A stretch of DNA of 64,000 nucleotides from Rubrivivax sp. (GTDB lineage: Bacteria > Pseudomonadota > Gammaproteobacteria > Burkholderiales > Burkholderiaceae_C), in contig JAIXYO010000032.1 in assembly GCA_027490215.1 (NCBI GenBank), forward strand, positions 18,540 through 82,539. The letters are read 5' to 3'. Below are positions 10,956 through 19,495 of the stretch, piece after piece. Position 1 is the stretch's first letter. Each line of letters begins with the position of its first letter. The notes beneath the pieces are model-generated. The model was given only the letters and a program-made list of their open reading frames with translations, was not told the origin of the DNA and made no database searches. Both the position numbers and the translations under genes were made by a program.

Positions 10956-10965
10956 TGGCATCTCA

Positions 10966-11064
10966 ATGCCAAGGGCCCGCGCGGACATCGCGGCGCTCAA
11001 CAGGGAACTCGCCGCTCAAGCATTGGTGCGCGATACCGTGTCAGATTGGCTGGAAAGTCAATGA
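10966..11064 (+). CDS. Possible 32-residue ORF downstream of ampD
   Basis: Reads MPRARADIAALNRELAAQAL and ends WLESQ. It would form one amphipathic helix. No clear ribosome-binding site is visible and no family is recognised. It overlaps the next small ORF by an ATGA, which is why the pair is recorded. It may be non-coding, or the rest of a decayed gene. Confidence 0.2.
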   Translation: MPRARADIAALNRELAAQALVRDTVSDWLESQ

Positions 11065-11177
11065 ATTTGCGGCTGCCCAAGACGCGTCGCAGCGTCCGGG
11101 CGGCTGCCGAGGGCAAGCGCGCGATCGTCATTGAATCGGGTGCCGGCATCAGCACGGCAGAGGATCTTTCTCTGTGA
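11061..11177 (+). CDS. Possible 38-residue ORF between ampD and nrdA
   Basis: Reads MNLRLPKTRRSVRAAAEGKR then AIVIESGAGISTAEDLSL. The basic N-terminus and high GC at third positions look coding, and the ATGA overlap with the preceding ORF suggests coupling. The GAGIS string recalls the nucleotide-binding start of sirtuins, but the ORF stops 10 residues later, so no function can be claimed. It ends about 20 bp before the candidate nrdA operator. Confidence 0.25.
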   Translation: MNLRLPKTRRSVRAAAEGKRAIVIESGAGISTAEDLSL

Positions 11178-11195
11178 TGCGATTTTTATCGCCAG

Positions 11196-11242
11196 ACGCT
11201 AGCGGTAGCGCTTGAAGCCCCATCTGACCCCAGATATAGTGT
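11196..11242 (+). promoter_or_regulatory. Candidate pair of NrdR boxes upstream of nrdA
   Basis: Bases 11227-11242 (ACCCCAGATATAGTGT) match the NrdR box consensus (acaCwAtATaTwGtgt) at 13 of 16 positions by eye. A weaker, GC-richer dyad, ACGCTAGCGGTAGCGC at 11196-11211, starts exactly 31 bp upstream, the usual spacing of paired NrdR boxes. NrdR represses ribonucleotide reductase genes when dATP is high. The location upstream of nrdA supports the call; the weak first box (about 9 of 16) and the 218-bp distance to the start codon are reservations. Confidence 0.5.
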
Positions 11243-11460
11243 CCCGATGCGAAAAGCATTCACCCACGGGCGCAGATGATCGGCGCTTGTTCACAACTGA
11301 CACGCCGTCTGTGTACAGACCCGGATCTGTCCGGGCCGCGCAGGTCACCGCAACGCACGACACACCGATTTCCTCCTGCACCGCGACTGTCGGCCGGGAT
11401 ACCGGTCCACACCCACCAAGAAGCGCGGCAACGAACCCCTTCGCACACCAAAGGCTGATC
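11243..11460 (+). promoter_or_regulatory. Long nrdA leader with a GTCTGT-GT-ACAGAC dyad
   Basis: About 218 bp between the candidate NrdR operator and the nrdA ATG. It stays open in the nrdA frame from an upstream TTG (11212), but the in-frame sequence does not look like nrdA and the family start fits ATG 11461. At 11307-11320 there is a perfect 6-bp inverted repeat with a 2-bp centre, GTCTGTGTACAGAC, which could bind a dimeric regulator. No terminator hairpin or known riboswitch was recognised. Confidence 0.35.
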
Positions 11461-14367
11461 ATGCAAACACTCAACATCGCCCCTCGCGCCACCGCTTACC
11501 CCGTCGATGCGCCTAACGCGCCGACCACGGCGCCCTCGTCGACCTATGAGGCGTTTCACATCATTCGCCGCAATGGCGCGGTCGTGCCTTTCGAGCCCAA
11601 CAAGATTGCCGTTGCGTTGATGAAGGCCTTTCTGGCGGTGCACGGCACGCAGGGCGCTGCATCGGCCAGCGTGCGCGAGACCGTCGATGGTCTGACCGAA
11701 TCGGTCGTGCGCGCCTTGCTTCGCTCGCGTCCGGGTGGTGGCACCTTCCACATTGAGGACATCCAGGATCAGGTCGAACTCGGCCTGATGCGTGGGGGGC
11801 ATCACGAGGTCGCTCGTGCCTATGTGCTGTACCGCGAACGCCGGTCGCAGGAGCGCGCCAAGCAATCTATGCCGGTGGCGGCGAGCGAGTCGACCCTGAC
11901 GGTGCTTGATGGTGGTCAGCGTGTGCCGCTTGAGTCGATCCATCTGCAGGCCATCGTGCAGGCGGCCTGCGAAGGTCTGGGAGCCGACGTTCGGGCTGAA
12001 CCCATCCTCGCGGAGACACGCCGCAATCTGTACGACGGTGTGCCGATTGCCGAGGTGCACAAGGCGTCCATCCTGGCCGCCCGAACGCTGATCGAGAAAG
12101 ACCCGGGCTACACCCGCGCCACAGCGCGGCTGCTGCTGCACACCATCCGCCGCGAGATCCTCGGCGAAGAGGTTTTGCAAGCCGATATGCGCACCCGCTA
12201 TGCCGAGTATTTCGGCGGCTACATCAAGAAGGGCGTGCAGGCCGAATTGCTGGACGACAAGCTGCTGCAGTTCGATCTGGCGCGCCTGGGCGCGGCCTTG
12301 AACGCAGACCGTGACATGCAGTTCGACTACCTCGGCCTGCAGACGCTTTACGACCGCTATTTCCTGCACATCGACGAAGTTCGCATCGAGATGCCGCAAG
12401 CCTTTTTCATGCGTGTGGCGATGGGTCTGGCCCTGGGTGAGATCGACCGCGAAGCGCGTGCGATCGAGTTCTATGAGGTGCTGTCGAGCTTTGATTTCAT
12501 GAGCAGCACGCCGACGCTGTTCAATGCCGGCACGCGCCGCTCGCAGCTGTCAAGCTGCTACCTGACGACGGTGGCCGACGACCTCGATGGCATCTATGAA
12601 GCACTGAAGGAAAACGCGCTGCTGAGCAAGTTCGCTGGTGGCTTGGGCAACGACTGGACCAATGTGCGCGCCCTCGGCAGCCACATCAAGGGCACCAATG
12701 GCAAGAGCCAGGGCGTGGTGCCGTTCCTGAAGGTGGTCAACGACACCGCAGTTGCAGTCAATCAGGGTGGCAAGCGCAAGGGCGCAGTGTGTGCGTACCT
12801 GGAAACCTGGCACCTCGACATCGAGGAGTTCCTCGAGCTGCGCAAGAACACCGGTGACGACCGCCGCCGCACGCCCGACATGAACACCGCCAACTGGATT
12901 CCTGATCTGTTCATGAAGCGGGTGATGGATGGCAGCGACTGGACGCTGTTCTCGCCGAGCACCTGCCCGGACCTGCACGACAAGTTCGGCGCCGAGTTCG
13001 AGTCCGCCTACGTGGCCTACGAAGCGCGCGCAGCATCGGGGGACATCAAGCTGCACAAGAAGATCCCGGCGCGTGACCTGTGGCGCAAGATGCTGTCGAT
13101 GCTGTTCGAGACCGGACACCCCTGGATCACCTTCAAGGACGCCTGCAATGTGCGTTCACCTCAGCAGCATGTGGGTGTCGTGCATTCGAGCAATCTGTGC
13201 ACCGAGATCACGCTCAATACCAGCGCCACCGAGATCGCGGTGTGCAACCTGGGCTCGGTGAATCTGGTGCACCACCTGATCGATGGCCCGAACGGCAAAC
13301 AGATCGACCATGCGAAGCTGAAGCGCACCGTGGCCACCGCGATGCGCATGCTCGACAACGTGATCGACATCAACTACTACGCGGTGAAGAAGGCGCGCGA
13401 CTCCAATCTGCGTCACCGCCCGGTGGGCCTCGGCATCATGGGCTTTCAGGACGCGCTGCATGAATTGCGCGTGCCGTATGCGTCGCAGGCTGCCGTCGAT
13501 TTTGCCGACCGCTCGATGGAGGCCGTCTGCTACCACGCCTATTGGGCGTCGACCGAGCTGGCGGCCGAGCGTGGTCGCTATTCGAGCTACCGCGGCTCCC
13601 TGTGGGACCGCGGCATCCTGCCGCTCGACTCTCTTGATCTGCTGGTGGAGGCCCGCGGTGATGCGTCCTATGTCGATGTCGATCGCAGCAGCACGCTGGA
13701 TTGGAATGCGCTGCGTGGCCGCATCGCCGAGCACGGCATGCGCAACTCCAACTGCGTCGCGATTGCACCGACCGCGACCATCTCCAACATCATTGGTGTC
13801 AGCGCCTCGATCGAACCCTCCTTCAGCAACCTGTCAGTCAAGAACAATCTGTCGGGCGACTTCACGGTCATCAACGAGTACCTGGTGCGCGACCTCAAGC
13901 AGCTCAACCTGTGGGACGACGTGATGGTGATGGATCTGAAGCATTTCGACGGCTCGTTGCGCCGCATCGACCGGGTGCCCGAAGACCTCAAGGTGCTTTA
14001 CGCCACCGCGTTCGAGATCGATACCGAGTGGCTGGTCGAGGCCGCTGCCCGTCGTCAGAAGTGGATCGATCAGGCGCAGTCGCTCAACATCTACATGGCC
14101 GGTGTGTCGGGCAAGAAGCTCGATGAAACCTACAAGCTGGCGTGGCTGCGCGGCTTGAAGACCACGTATTACCTGCGCACGGTGGGGGCCACGCACGCCG
14201 AGAAATCGACGGTGAAGGCCGGGCAGCTCAATTCAGTGAGCAGCGGCTCCTCGGGCTCTGCACAAGCTGCTGCAGCGATCCAGCAAGCCAAGCAGTCAAG
14301 CGCCGAAGCGGCCACCGATATCAAGTACTGCGCGATCGACAACCCCGACTGTGAAGCGTGCCAGTGA
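11461..14367 (+). CDS. nrdA: Class Ia ribonucleoside-diphosphate reductase alpha subunit NrdA
   Basis: Reduces NDPs to dNDPs using the tyrosyl radical of NrdB. The 968 residues start with an ATP-cone (FHIIRRNGAVVPFEPNKIAV, about 25-120), and a second cone-like segment (LTVLDGGQRVPLESIHLQAI, about 145-230) precedes the catalytic barrel. Active-site residues are visible: the redox Cys in QLSSCYLT (~366) pairs with AVCNLGS (~595); NLCTE (~578-582) holds the Asn, thiyl Cys and Glu; TYYLRT supplies the paired tyrosines of the radical path. The C-terminus CEACQ is the shuttle dithiol pair. Two cones explain the extra length over E. coli NrdA and suggest dATP feedback by oligomerisation. Confidence 0.98.
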   Translation: MQTLNIAPRATAYPVDAPNAPTTAPSSTYEAFHIIRRNGAVVPFEPNKIAVALMKAFLAVHGTQGAASASVRETVDGLTESVVRALLRSRPGGGTFHIEDIQDQVELGLMRGGHHEVARAYVLYRERRSQERAKQSMPVAASESTLTVLDGGQRVPLESIHLQAIVQAACEGLGADVRAEPILAETRRNLYDGVPIAEVHKASILAARTLIEKDPGYTRATARLLLHTIRREILGEEVLQADMRTRYAEYFGGYIKKGVQAELLDDKLLQFDLARLGAALNADRDMQFDYLGLQTLYDRYFLHIDEVRIEMPQAFFMRVAMGLALGEIDREARAIEFYEVLSSFDFMSSTPTLFNAGTRRSQLSSCYLTTVADDLDGIYEALKENALLSKFAGGLGNDWTNVRALGSHIKGTNGKSQGVVPFLKVVNDTAVAVNQGGKRKGAVCAYLETWHLDIEEFLELRKNTGDDRRRTPDMNTANWIPDLFMKRVMDGSDWTLFSPSTCPDLHDKFGAEFESAYVAYEARAASGDIKLHKKIPARDLWRKMLSMLFETGHPWITFKDACNVRSPQQHVGVVHSSNLCTEITLNTSATEIAVCNLGSVNLVHHLIDGPNGKQIDHAKLKRTVATAMRMLDNVIDINYYAVKKARDSNLRHRPVGLGIMGFQDALHELRVPYASQAAVDFADRSMEAVCYHAYWASTELAAERGRYSSYRGSLWDRGILPLDSLDLLVEARGDASYVDVDRSSTLDWNALRGRIAEHGMRNSNCVAIAPTATISNIIGVSASIEPSFSNLSVKNNLSGDFTVINEYLVRDLKQLNLWDDVMVMDLKHFDGSLRRIDRVPEDLKVLYATAFEIDTEWLVEAAARRQKWIDQAQSLNIYMAGVSGKKLDETYKLAWLRGLKTTYYLRTVGATHAEKSTVKAGQLNSVSSGSSGSAQAAAAIQQAKQSSAEAATDIKYCAIDNPDCEACQ

Positions 14368-14548
14368 GGCGACCGCGCCCTTGACGTGCGCGCCGCTGCA
14401 CATTGATCAACGATGTGCGTGGCGCTCGCCCATGGAATGAGCGACGCTGCCGCGCAACAAAGAACTTCTATGCGCGGTCCTGTCTGACAGGTAATGCTTT
14501 GTTTTTTCCGATATCGCTCGGATAATCAATATTGACTGGAAATCCATC

Positions 14549-15748
14549 ATGCTGGTTTGGGAAGAAGAAATTAAATCACCGATGCTGCCTCCGGCTGCCT
14601 TTGCCAAGCCGCGGGTTCCTGACGACATTCAAAGCCCGCTTGGCGACATGGCCGGTTTCGTCGCCAAGGCATCCCCGGCGTCCATTTTTGACGGTGCCAT
14701 TCACACATCTGCAGACAAACCCGTTGAAACCCGTCGCGTAGTCGCTGCCGACAAGCGCATCATCAACGGCCGCACCGATGTCAACCAATTGGTTCCGTTC
14801 AAGTACAAATGGGCTTGGGAAAAGTATCTCGCCACTTGCGCAAACCACTGGATGCCTCAAGAGGTCAACATGTCACGTGACATTGCGACCTGGAAGGATC
14901 CCAACGGCCTGACCGATGACGAGCGCCGCATCATCATGCGGAATCTCGGGTTTTTCGTGACCGCAGATTCTCTGGCCGCCAACAACATCGTTCTCGGAAC
15001 CTATCGCCACATCACCGCGCCCGAATGCCGGCAGTTTTTGCTGAGGCAGGCTTTCGAAGAGGCCATCCATACCCACGCTTACCAATACATCGTCGAATCG
15101 CTGGGTTTGGACGAAGCTGAAATCTTCAATGCCTATCACGAGGTCCAGTCCATCCGTGACAAGGACGAGTTCCTGATCCCCTTCATCGAGGCGATCATGG
15201 ATCCGAACTTCAACACCGGCACGCACGAGACCGACCAGACACTGCTCAAATCGCTGATCGTTTTCGCCTGTCTGATGGAAGGCTTGTTCTTTTACGTTGG
15301 GTTCACCCAGATTCTGGCGCTCGGCCGTCAGAACCGGATGACTGGCGCTTCAACCCAGTATCAGTACATCCTGCGCGATGAATCGATGCATTGCAATTTC
15401 GGCATCGACCTCATCAACCAGATCAAACTGGAAAATCCGCTGCTGTGGACGGCGCAGTTCAAGGCTGAAATCAAGGCCCTTTTCATGCAAGCAGTGGAAC
15501 TCGAATATCGTTACGCTGAAGATACGATGCCGCGCGGTGTGCTCGGCATGAATGCGTCGATGTTCAAGGGTTATTTGCGCTACATCGCCAACCGACGTGC
15601 CACCCAAATCGGCTTGGACGCACTCTTTCCGAACGAAGAAAACCCGTTTCCCTGGATGAGCGAGATGATCGATCTGAAGAAGGAAACCAATTTTTTCGAA
15701 GGCCGTGTCACCGAGTATCAGTCCGGTGGCGCACTGTCATGGGATTGA
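14549..15748 (+). CDS. nrdB: Class Ia ribonucleoside-diphosphate reductase beta subunit NrdB
   Basis: Di-iron/tyrosyl radical subunit partnering NrdA. The 399-residue ferritin-like protein starts [31 protein letters not shown] carries the metal-ligand Glu and His and the radical Tyr. [19 protein letters not shown] and [15 protein letters not shown] carry the second Glu-x2-His set. The 181-bp gap after nrdA contains two perfect short palindromes, CGATATCG (14509-14516) and TCAATATTGA (14526-14535), just before the start. Those may be regulatory, or nrdB may have its own promoter. Confidence 0.98.
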   Translation: MLVWEEEIKSPMLPPAAFAKPRVPDDIQSPLGDMAGFVAKASPASIFDGAIHTSADKPVETRRVVAADKRIINGRTDVNQLVPFKYKWAWEKYLATCANHWMPQEVNMSRDIATWKDPNGLTDDERRIIMRNLGFFVTADSLAANNIVLGTYRHITAPECRQFLLRQAFEEAIHTHAYQYIVESLGLDEAEIFNAYHEVQSIRDKDEFLIPFIEAIMDPNFNTGTHETDQTLLKSLIVFACLMEGLFFYVGFTQILALGRQNRMTGASTQYQYILRDESMHCNFGIDLINQIKLENPLLWTAQFKAEIKALFMQAVELEYRYAEDTMPRGVLGMNASMFKGYLRYIANRRATQIGLDALFPNEENPFPWMSEMIDLKKETNFFEGRVTEYQSGGALSWD

Positions 15749-15752
15749 AAAG

Positions 15753-15790
15753 CGTCTTACCGATGCGCCACTTGGGGTGTGAGTAAGACG
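15753..15790. repeat. Inverted repeat CGTCTTAC...GTAAGACG downstream of nrdB
   Basis: A perfect 8-bp inverted repeat (15753-15760 and 15783-15790) with a 22-nt loop, starting 5 bp after the nrdB stop. No T-tract follows, so it is not a standard intrinsic terminator; it could still stabilise the nrdB 3' end. A 21-codon GTG ORF (15779-15844) starts inside it, with no family match. Confidence 0.45.
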
Positions 15791-15961
15791 ATCAAGATTT
15801 GCAAACTGGAAGCGGTCGACGCAGAAGCGGCATCTCCGGTTTGATACCCGATTCACCGCACCGAGGCGCCCATCAAGGCAGTTTTCGGGTGGTGAATAAC
15901 TGTTCGGTACCGATCATCGATGGCCGGACAGTGTTTCTTTAACTTGATCAAGGAGAATGTA

Positions 15962-16414
15962 ATGGCAACTGCGAAGAAGGCCGCCCCGGCCAAGAAGGCT
16001 GCTCCTGCGAAGAAGGCAGCACCTGCGAAGAAGGCAGCACCTGCGAAGAAGGCAGCACCTGCGAAGAAGGCAGCGCCTGCGAAGAAGGCAGCACCTGCGA
16101 AGAAGGCAGCGCCTGCGAAGAAGGCAGCACCTGCGAAGAAGGCAGCACCTGCGAAGAAGGCAGCACCTGCGAAGAAGGCAGCACCTGCGAAGAAAGCAGC
16201 ACCTGCGAAGAAGGCAGCTCCAAAGAAGGTTGCGAAGAAGGCCGCGGCACCTGCCAAGAAGGCTGCTGCTCCCAAGGCGCCTGCGAAGAAGGCTGCTGCG
16301 AAGAAGGCGCCCGCTACCCCAGCCCCTGCGGCGGCCAAACCGGCCGCTCCCGCTGCGAAGACATCACTCAGCCCCCAGGCTGCGTGGCCGTTTCCGACAG
16401 GTACCAAGCCTTGA
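15962..16414 (+). CDS. Histone H1-like DNA-binding protein with KKAAPA repeats
   Basis: A 150-residue protein made almost wholly of Lys, Ala and Pro: MATA, then 14 tandem KKAAP(A) hexapeptides, then degenerate KKAAA/KAP repeats and a short non-basic tail (TSLSPQAAWPFPTGTKP). It resembles the C-terminal tail of histone H1 and bacterial H1-like/AlgP-type proteins that coat and condense DNA. The strong ribosome-binding site AAGGAG before ATG 15962 fixes the start; the longer in-frame ATG at 15920 has none. It has its own upstream region and an intrinsic terminator, so it is a single-gene unit. DNA binding is a family inference. Confidence 0.88.
   Translation: MATAKKAAPAKKAAPAKKAAPAKKAAPAKKAAPAKKAAPAKKAAPAKKAAPAKKAAPAKKAAPAKKAAPAKKAAPAKKAAPAKKAAPKKVAKKAAAPAKKAAAPKAPAKKAAAKKAPATPAPAAAKPAAPAAKTSLSPQAAWPFPTGTKP
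15974..16222 (+). repeat. Tandem array of 14 18-bp units within the H1-like gene
   Basis: Fourteen copies at an exact 18-bp period encode KKAAPA. Units 3-13 are nearly identical at nucleotide level (AAGAAGGCAGCACCTGCG, with single-base variants such as GCG for GCA), while the first two units use other codons (GCC CCG, GCT CCT). Such homogeneity suggests expansion by slippage or recombination, so copy number may vary between strains. Confidence 0.95.
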
Positions 16415-16453
16415 TGCGAAGGTCCGCACCATGCGGGCTTTCACCGTCAAATC

Positions 16454-16478
16454 AACCCGGCTTCGGCCGGGTTTTTTT
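16454..16478 (+). terminator. Rho-independent terminator of the H1-like gene
   Basis: An 8-bp GC-rich stem, AACCCGGC/GCCGGGTT, with the stable tetraloop TTCG, followed by a run of seven T. It lies about 40 bp after the stop codon. It also faces the 3' end of the minus-strand PfkB gene. Confidence 0.95.
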
Positions 16479-16504
16479 ATGGCCTGAACGACATCCTCAA
16501 TCGC

Positions 16505-17410
16505 TCAAAGCCCAAGCGATACCCGATCGATGACGTGGTTCTGTCCTCCGCGGCAGGCGATCTTCAGGGCGCCGATGCGGTTGCCCAGTTCGACACAGCG
16601 GCGCAGAGACCAGCCGCGCTCCAACCCGAAAAGCAGCGCACCACGAAAGGCGTCGCCACAGCCGGTCGGATCGACCACTTCGGTGGCGGCCACGCCGGCC
16701 ACGTGGGTGCGCTGGCCCTGCTCCCAGACATCGCAGCCGTCAGCGCCCAGCGTGACGAAGACACCCGCGAGGTGTGAGCTCGACAGCGATTCGAGGCTCT
16801 CACCCGTGCGGTCACACAGCATGCGCGCCTCGTAGTCATTGACTGCGACCCAGCGTGCCTGGGACACGAAGCGCTTGAGCTCAACGCCATCAAACATCGG
16901 CAAGCCTTGGCCGGGATCAAAGACGAAAGGGATGCCCGCTGCTGACAGCTGCGTGGCGTGCTCAAGCATCGCATCGCGTCCGTCGGGCGCGATGATGGCG
17001 ATGCGAATGTCGCTGCGTCTTGGCACGGGCGCTTGCTGTGCTGACTGCATTGCGCCCGGATGGAAAGCTGTGATCTGGTTGTTGCTGCTGTCAGTGATGA
17101 TGATGGCCTGCGCCGTGAAGCTGTCCCCGATGCTGGTGATGTGCTCGGTGCTGACACCCCAGGACTGCAAGCGCTGCAGGTACTCGCCGCCGTCGCTGCC
17201 AAGTGCCGCCAGGACCAGCGGCTCACCGCCGAGTTGACTCAGGGTGTAGGCAATGTTGCCGGCGCAACCGCCGAACTCTCGCCGCAGGGTCGGCACGAGG
17301 AAAGATACGTTCAGGATGTGGACCTGTTCGGGCAGGATCTGCTCGGCGAAGCGGCCCGGAAAGGTGGTGATGGTGTCGAAGGCGAGAGAGCCGCAGATCA
17401 AGGCAGGCAT
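16505..17410 (-). CDS. PfkB-family carbohydrate/nucleoside kinase
   Basis: A 301-residue ribokinase-fold sugar or nucleoside kinase. PfkB signature 1 is represented by REFGGCAGNIAYTLSQLGG near residue 45, and signature 2 by DPTGCGDAFRGALLFGLE near 250, where the Asp of GCGD is the catalytic base and the Gly run forms the anion hole. The FGGCAGN form resembles adenosine/ribokinase-like members, but substrate cannot be read from the sequence. I chose ATG 17410 (MPALICGSLAFDTI) over an upstream TTG. It is the last gene of the aroQ-accB-accC-prmA-DUF3426 run. Confidence 0.9.
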   Translation of the reverse strand: MPALICGSLAFDTITTFPGRFAEQILPEQVHILNVSFLVPTLRREFGGCAGNIAYTLSQLGGEPLVLAALGSDGGEYLQRLQSWGVSTEHITSIGDSFTAQAIIITDSSNNQITAFHPGAMQSAQQAPVPRRSDIRIAIIAPDGRDAMLEHATQLSAAGIPFVFDPGQGLPMFDGVELKRFVSQARWVAVNDYEARMLCDRTGESLESLSSSHLAGVFVTLGADGCDVWEQGQRTHVAGVAATEVVDPTGCGDAFRGALLFGLERGWSLRRCVELGNRIGALKIACRGGQNHVIDRVSLGL

Positions 17411-17461
17411 GGGTGCTCCAGGGGATGGTGACAAGGCTGACCGGCGCGCAGGCCAGCGCGA

Positions 17462-18541
17462 TCAGGGGTAGAAAACTTCGACGGTATAGCCGGTGACGCG
17501 ACCGCCGTTGACCTGAAACCGCAGCGACAACGGGGTGTCGACTCCAGGCGCCAAGCGTGCATCGCTGACGCCGAAGTCAGCGGGCGACAGCGACCGCCGC
17601 GCGACCAGCTCGCCATCGGAGCCGGTCAGACTCAAGTCGATCGACGGCATTGCAATGGCCCACTCACCACGGTTACGCAGCGTGATGGCCAAGCGCATGG
17701 CGGGTGCTTCGGGGGCAGGCGCAGATGCGGCATCGTCTGGTGTTGGCGCAGGGGCTTGGCTCTGAGTCAGGGCGGTGTTTTCGATGCTCACATCTGTGAT
17801 CCGCTGCAGTGTGTCGATGCGGCAGCGAGTGATTTCGCAAAAGCCCTGTAGCCAGGGCAGTGCGCCGGGATGCTGCGCCGCAATCACCTGCCGGAAGTGA
17901 TAGATCACTTGCGTCCCGAGCACCAGCGCTGCCAAAGCGACAAGGCCCCACAACATCCGGCGGACAGGTGGTTGCTGCCACCGTTCGCTGCGCTGGGCTT
18001 GCTGCAGGAAAGCGGGCGTGACTTCGGCAGGTGCCTCCGTGTCCACGGAAGACGGTCTGGCATCACCGTCGCTGAACGCTGCGAGGGCGGGTTCACGCGA
18101 CATTGCAGGGTCCGGCGCGCTGTCATCCAGCGTGTCCTGCGCGTCGGCATGGGTACCTGTGTGCACATCGGACTCGGGAACCACGGGTTCCTCGGTCGCA
18201 GCCATCTCCGATGAACGGGCTATCGGCTCGCTATGAGTCCACCCCTGAGGCTCAGCGTCCTGTATCGCCGAGGCTTGCGCATCCTCGGCGCCATCGCGAG
18301 TGAGTGATGCCGTGTCCGCCAGGCCGTTGTTGTCCTGCTCTGCAACGGGGTCAGGATGGGTTACCTCTTGCGGCGCCTGCCAGGGCGGAGGGGCCTCGTT
18401 GTCGAGATCGAAAAGGCTCTCCTGCGCATTGAACACCGTCTGGCAGCGCCCGCAGCGCACCCAACCGTCGGACACTTTCAGTTGGTCCTGGACCACCCGG
18501 AACATGGTGCCGCAAGCAGTGCAACGGGTGGCCAGATTCAT
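17462..18541 (-). CDS. Zinc-ribbon and DUF3426 membrane protein
   Basis: A 359-residue protein with an N-terminal MJ0042-type zinc ribbon (two CxxC pairs: CTACG and CGRCQ, residues 7-36). A ~130-residue acidic, low-complexity Asp/Glu/Ala/Pro linker, one membrane helix near residue 195 (LWGLVALAALVLGTQVIYHF) and a C-terminal DUF3426 domain with beta-rich sequence follow. The architecture places the ribbon in the cytoplasm and the C-terminus in the periplasm. Function is unknown. It sits directly downstream of prmA, as is usual in Burkholderiales. Confidence 0.88.
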   Translation of the reverse strand: MNLATRCTACGTMFRVVQDQLKVSDGWVRCGRCQTVFNAQESLFDLDNEAPPPWQAPQEVTHPDPVAEQDNNGLADTASLTRDGAEDAQASAIQDAEPQGWTHSEPIARSSEMAATEEPVVPESDVHTGTHADAQDTLDDSAPDPAMSREPALAAFSDGDARPSSVDTEAPAEVTPAFLQQAQRSERWQQPPVRRMLWGLVALAALVLGTQVIYHFRQVIAAQHPGALPWLQGFCEITRCRIDTLQRITDVSIENTALTQSQAPAPTPDDAASAPAPEAPAMRLAITLRNRGEWAIAMPSIDLSLTGSDGELVARRSLSPADFGVSDARLAPGVDTPLSLRFQVNGGRVTGYTVEVFYP

Positions 18542-18577
18542 CTTGGAATGATGCCACGCGTGCTGCTGAAAAATGCT

Positions 18578-19480
18578 TCAAGCCGGCCGGCTGGCGGTCA
18601 TCAGGATCCAGCCGTCTTCCGCATCGCTGACCTCAAGCGTCAGCCATGGGAGATAAGCCTCGATCAGTTCGTCGGCTTGCCGATCAAGGATACCGGCCAA
18701 GACGAGATGGCCACCGCCTTGCACATGGCCGCACAGCAAAGGCGCCAGCAACTTCAGTGGCGTGGCCAGGATGTTGGCCAGTACAAGCGGATAGGCGCCG
18801 TCCGCGAGCTCGGGCAGGCCTGTCCGCAGGTGCACGCCATTGGCTGTCGCGTTTTCCATGGTGGCCTGAACGGCTGCTGGATCGATGTCAACCGCGTCGA
18901 CGTTGAACGCGCCATGCAGCGCTGCGCCGATCGCCAGGATGCCTGAGCCGCAACCATAGTCGAGCACGCGCGACCAGTGCCCCGCGCGTTCAGCCGCATG
19001 GTTCGCGATCCAGCGCAAACACATCCGCGTTGTCGGGTGGGTTCCGGTACCAAATGCCATGCCGGGGTCGAGCCGGATGACTTTCTGTGCTTCGGCCGGT
19101 GCCTCGTGCCAGCTGGGCACGACCCAGAACGTCGGTGTGACCGGTACCGGCGTGAACTGCGACTGCGTGAGTCGAACCCAGTCCTGATCGACCAGTTCGC
19201 TGATGCACTGCAACTGCACCGCAGCTGCCCAATCCTGTGCCAGCAGCGTGTCGCTGGCCTCCTGTGCCGCGGCCTCGGAATCGAACAATGCCTTGACGAT
19301 GGAGCGGTCCCAGCCGCCACGCGGTGCCGGCATGCCCGGCTCACCGAACAGCGCGCGCTCGGCGTCGGTGTTCGCGTCGGCGTCTTCCACTGACACCGAC
19401 AGCGCGCCCAGCTCGTCCATCAGCGCATCGGAGACCGCTTCGGCCTCGTCCTGCGGGCACAGCAGCAGCAGCTCGACCAT
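18578..19480 (-). CDS. prmA: Ribosomal protein L11 methyltransferase PrmA
   Basis: SAM-dependent enzyme that trimethylates lysines and the N-terminus of ribosomal protein L11. The 300 residues contain the N-terminal L11-recognition domain and the methyltransferase domain with RLDPGMAFGTGTHPTT near residue 140, the SAM-binding VLDYGCGSGILAIGA near 172, and NILATPLKLLAP. Length matches the family. It lies 15 bp after accC on the same strand. Confidence 0.97.
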   Translation of the reverse strand: MVELLLLCPQDEAEAVSDALMDELGALSVSVEDADANTDAERALFGEPGMPAPRGGWDRSIVKALFDSEAAAQEASDTLLAQDWAAAVQLQCISELVDQDWVRLTQSQFTPVPVTPTFWVVPSWHEAPAEAQKVIRLDPGMAFGTGTHPTTRMCLRWIANHAAERAGHWSRVLDYGCGSGILAIGAALHGAFNVDAVDIDPAAVQATMENATANGVHLRTGLPELADGAYPLVLANILATPLKLLAPLLCGHVQGGGHLVLAGILDRQADELIEAYLPWLTLEVSDAEDGWILMTASRPA

Positions 19481-19495
19481 GTCAGTTCGCCAAGG

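Noticed and set aside
15974..16222. CRISPR-like periodic array
   Set aside because: Units are directly abutting 18-bp coding repeats with no variable spacers.
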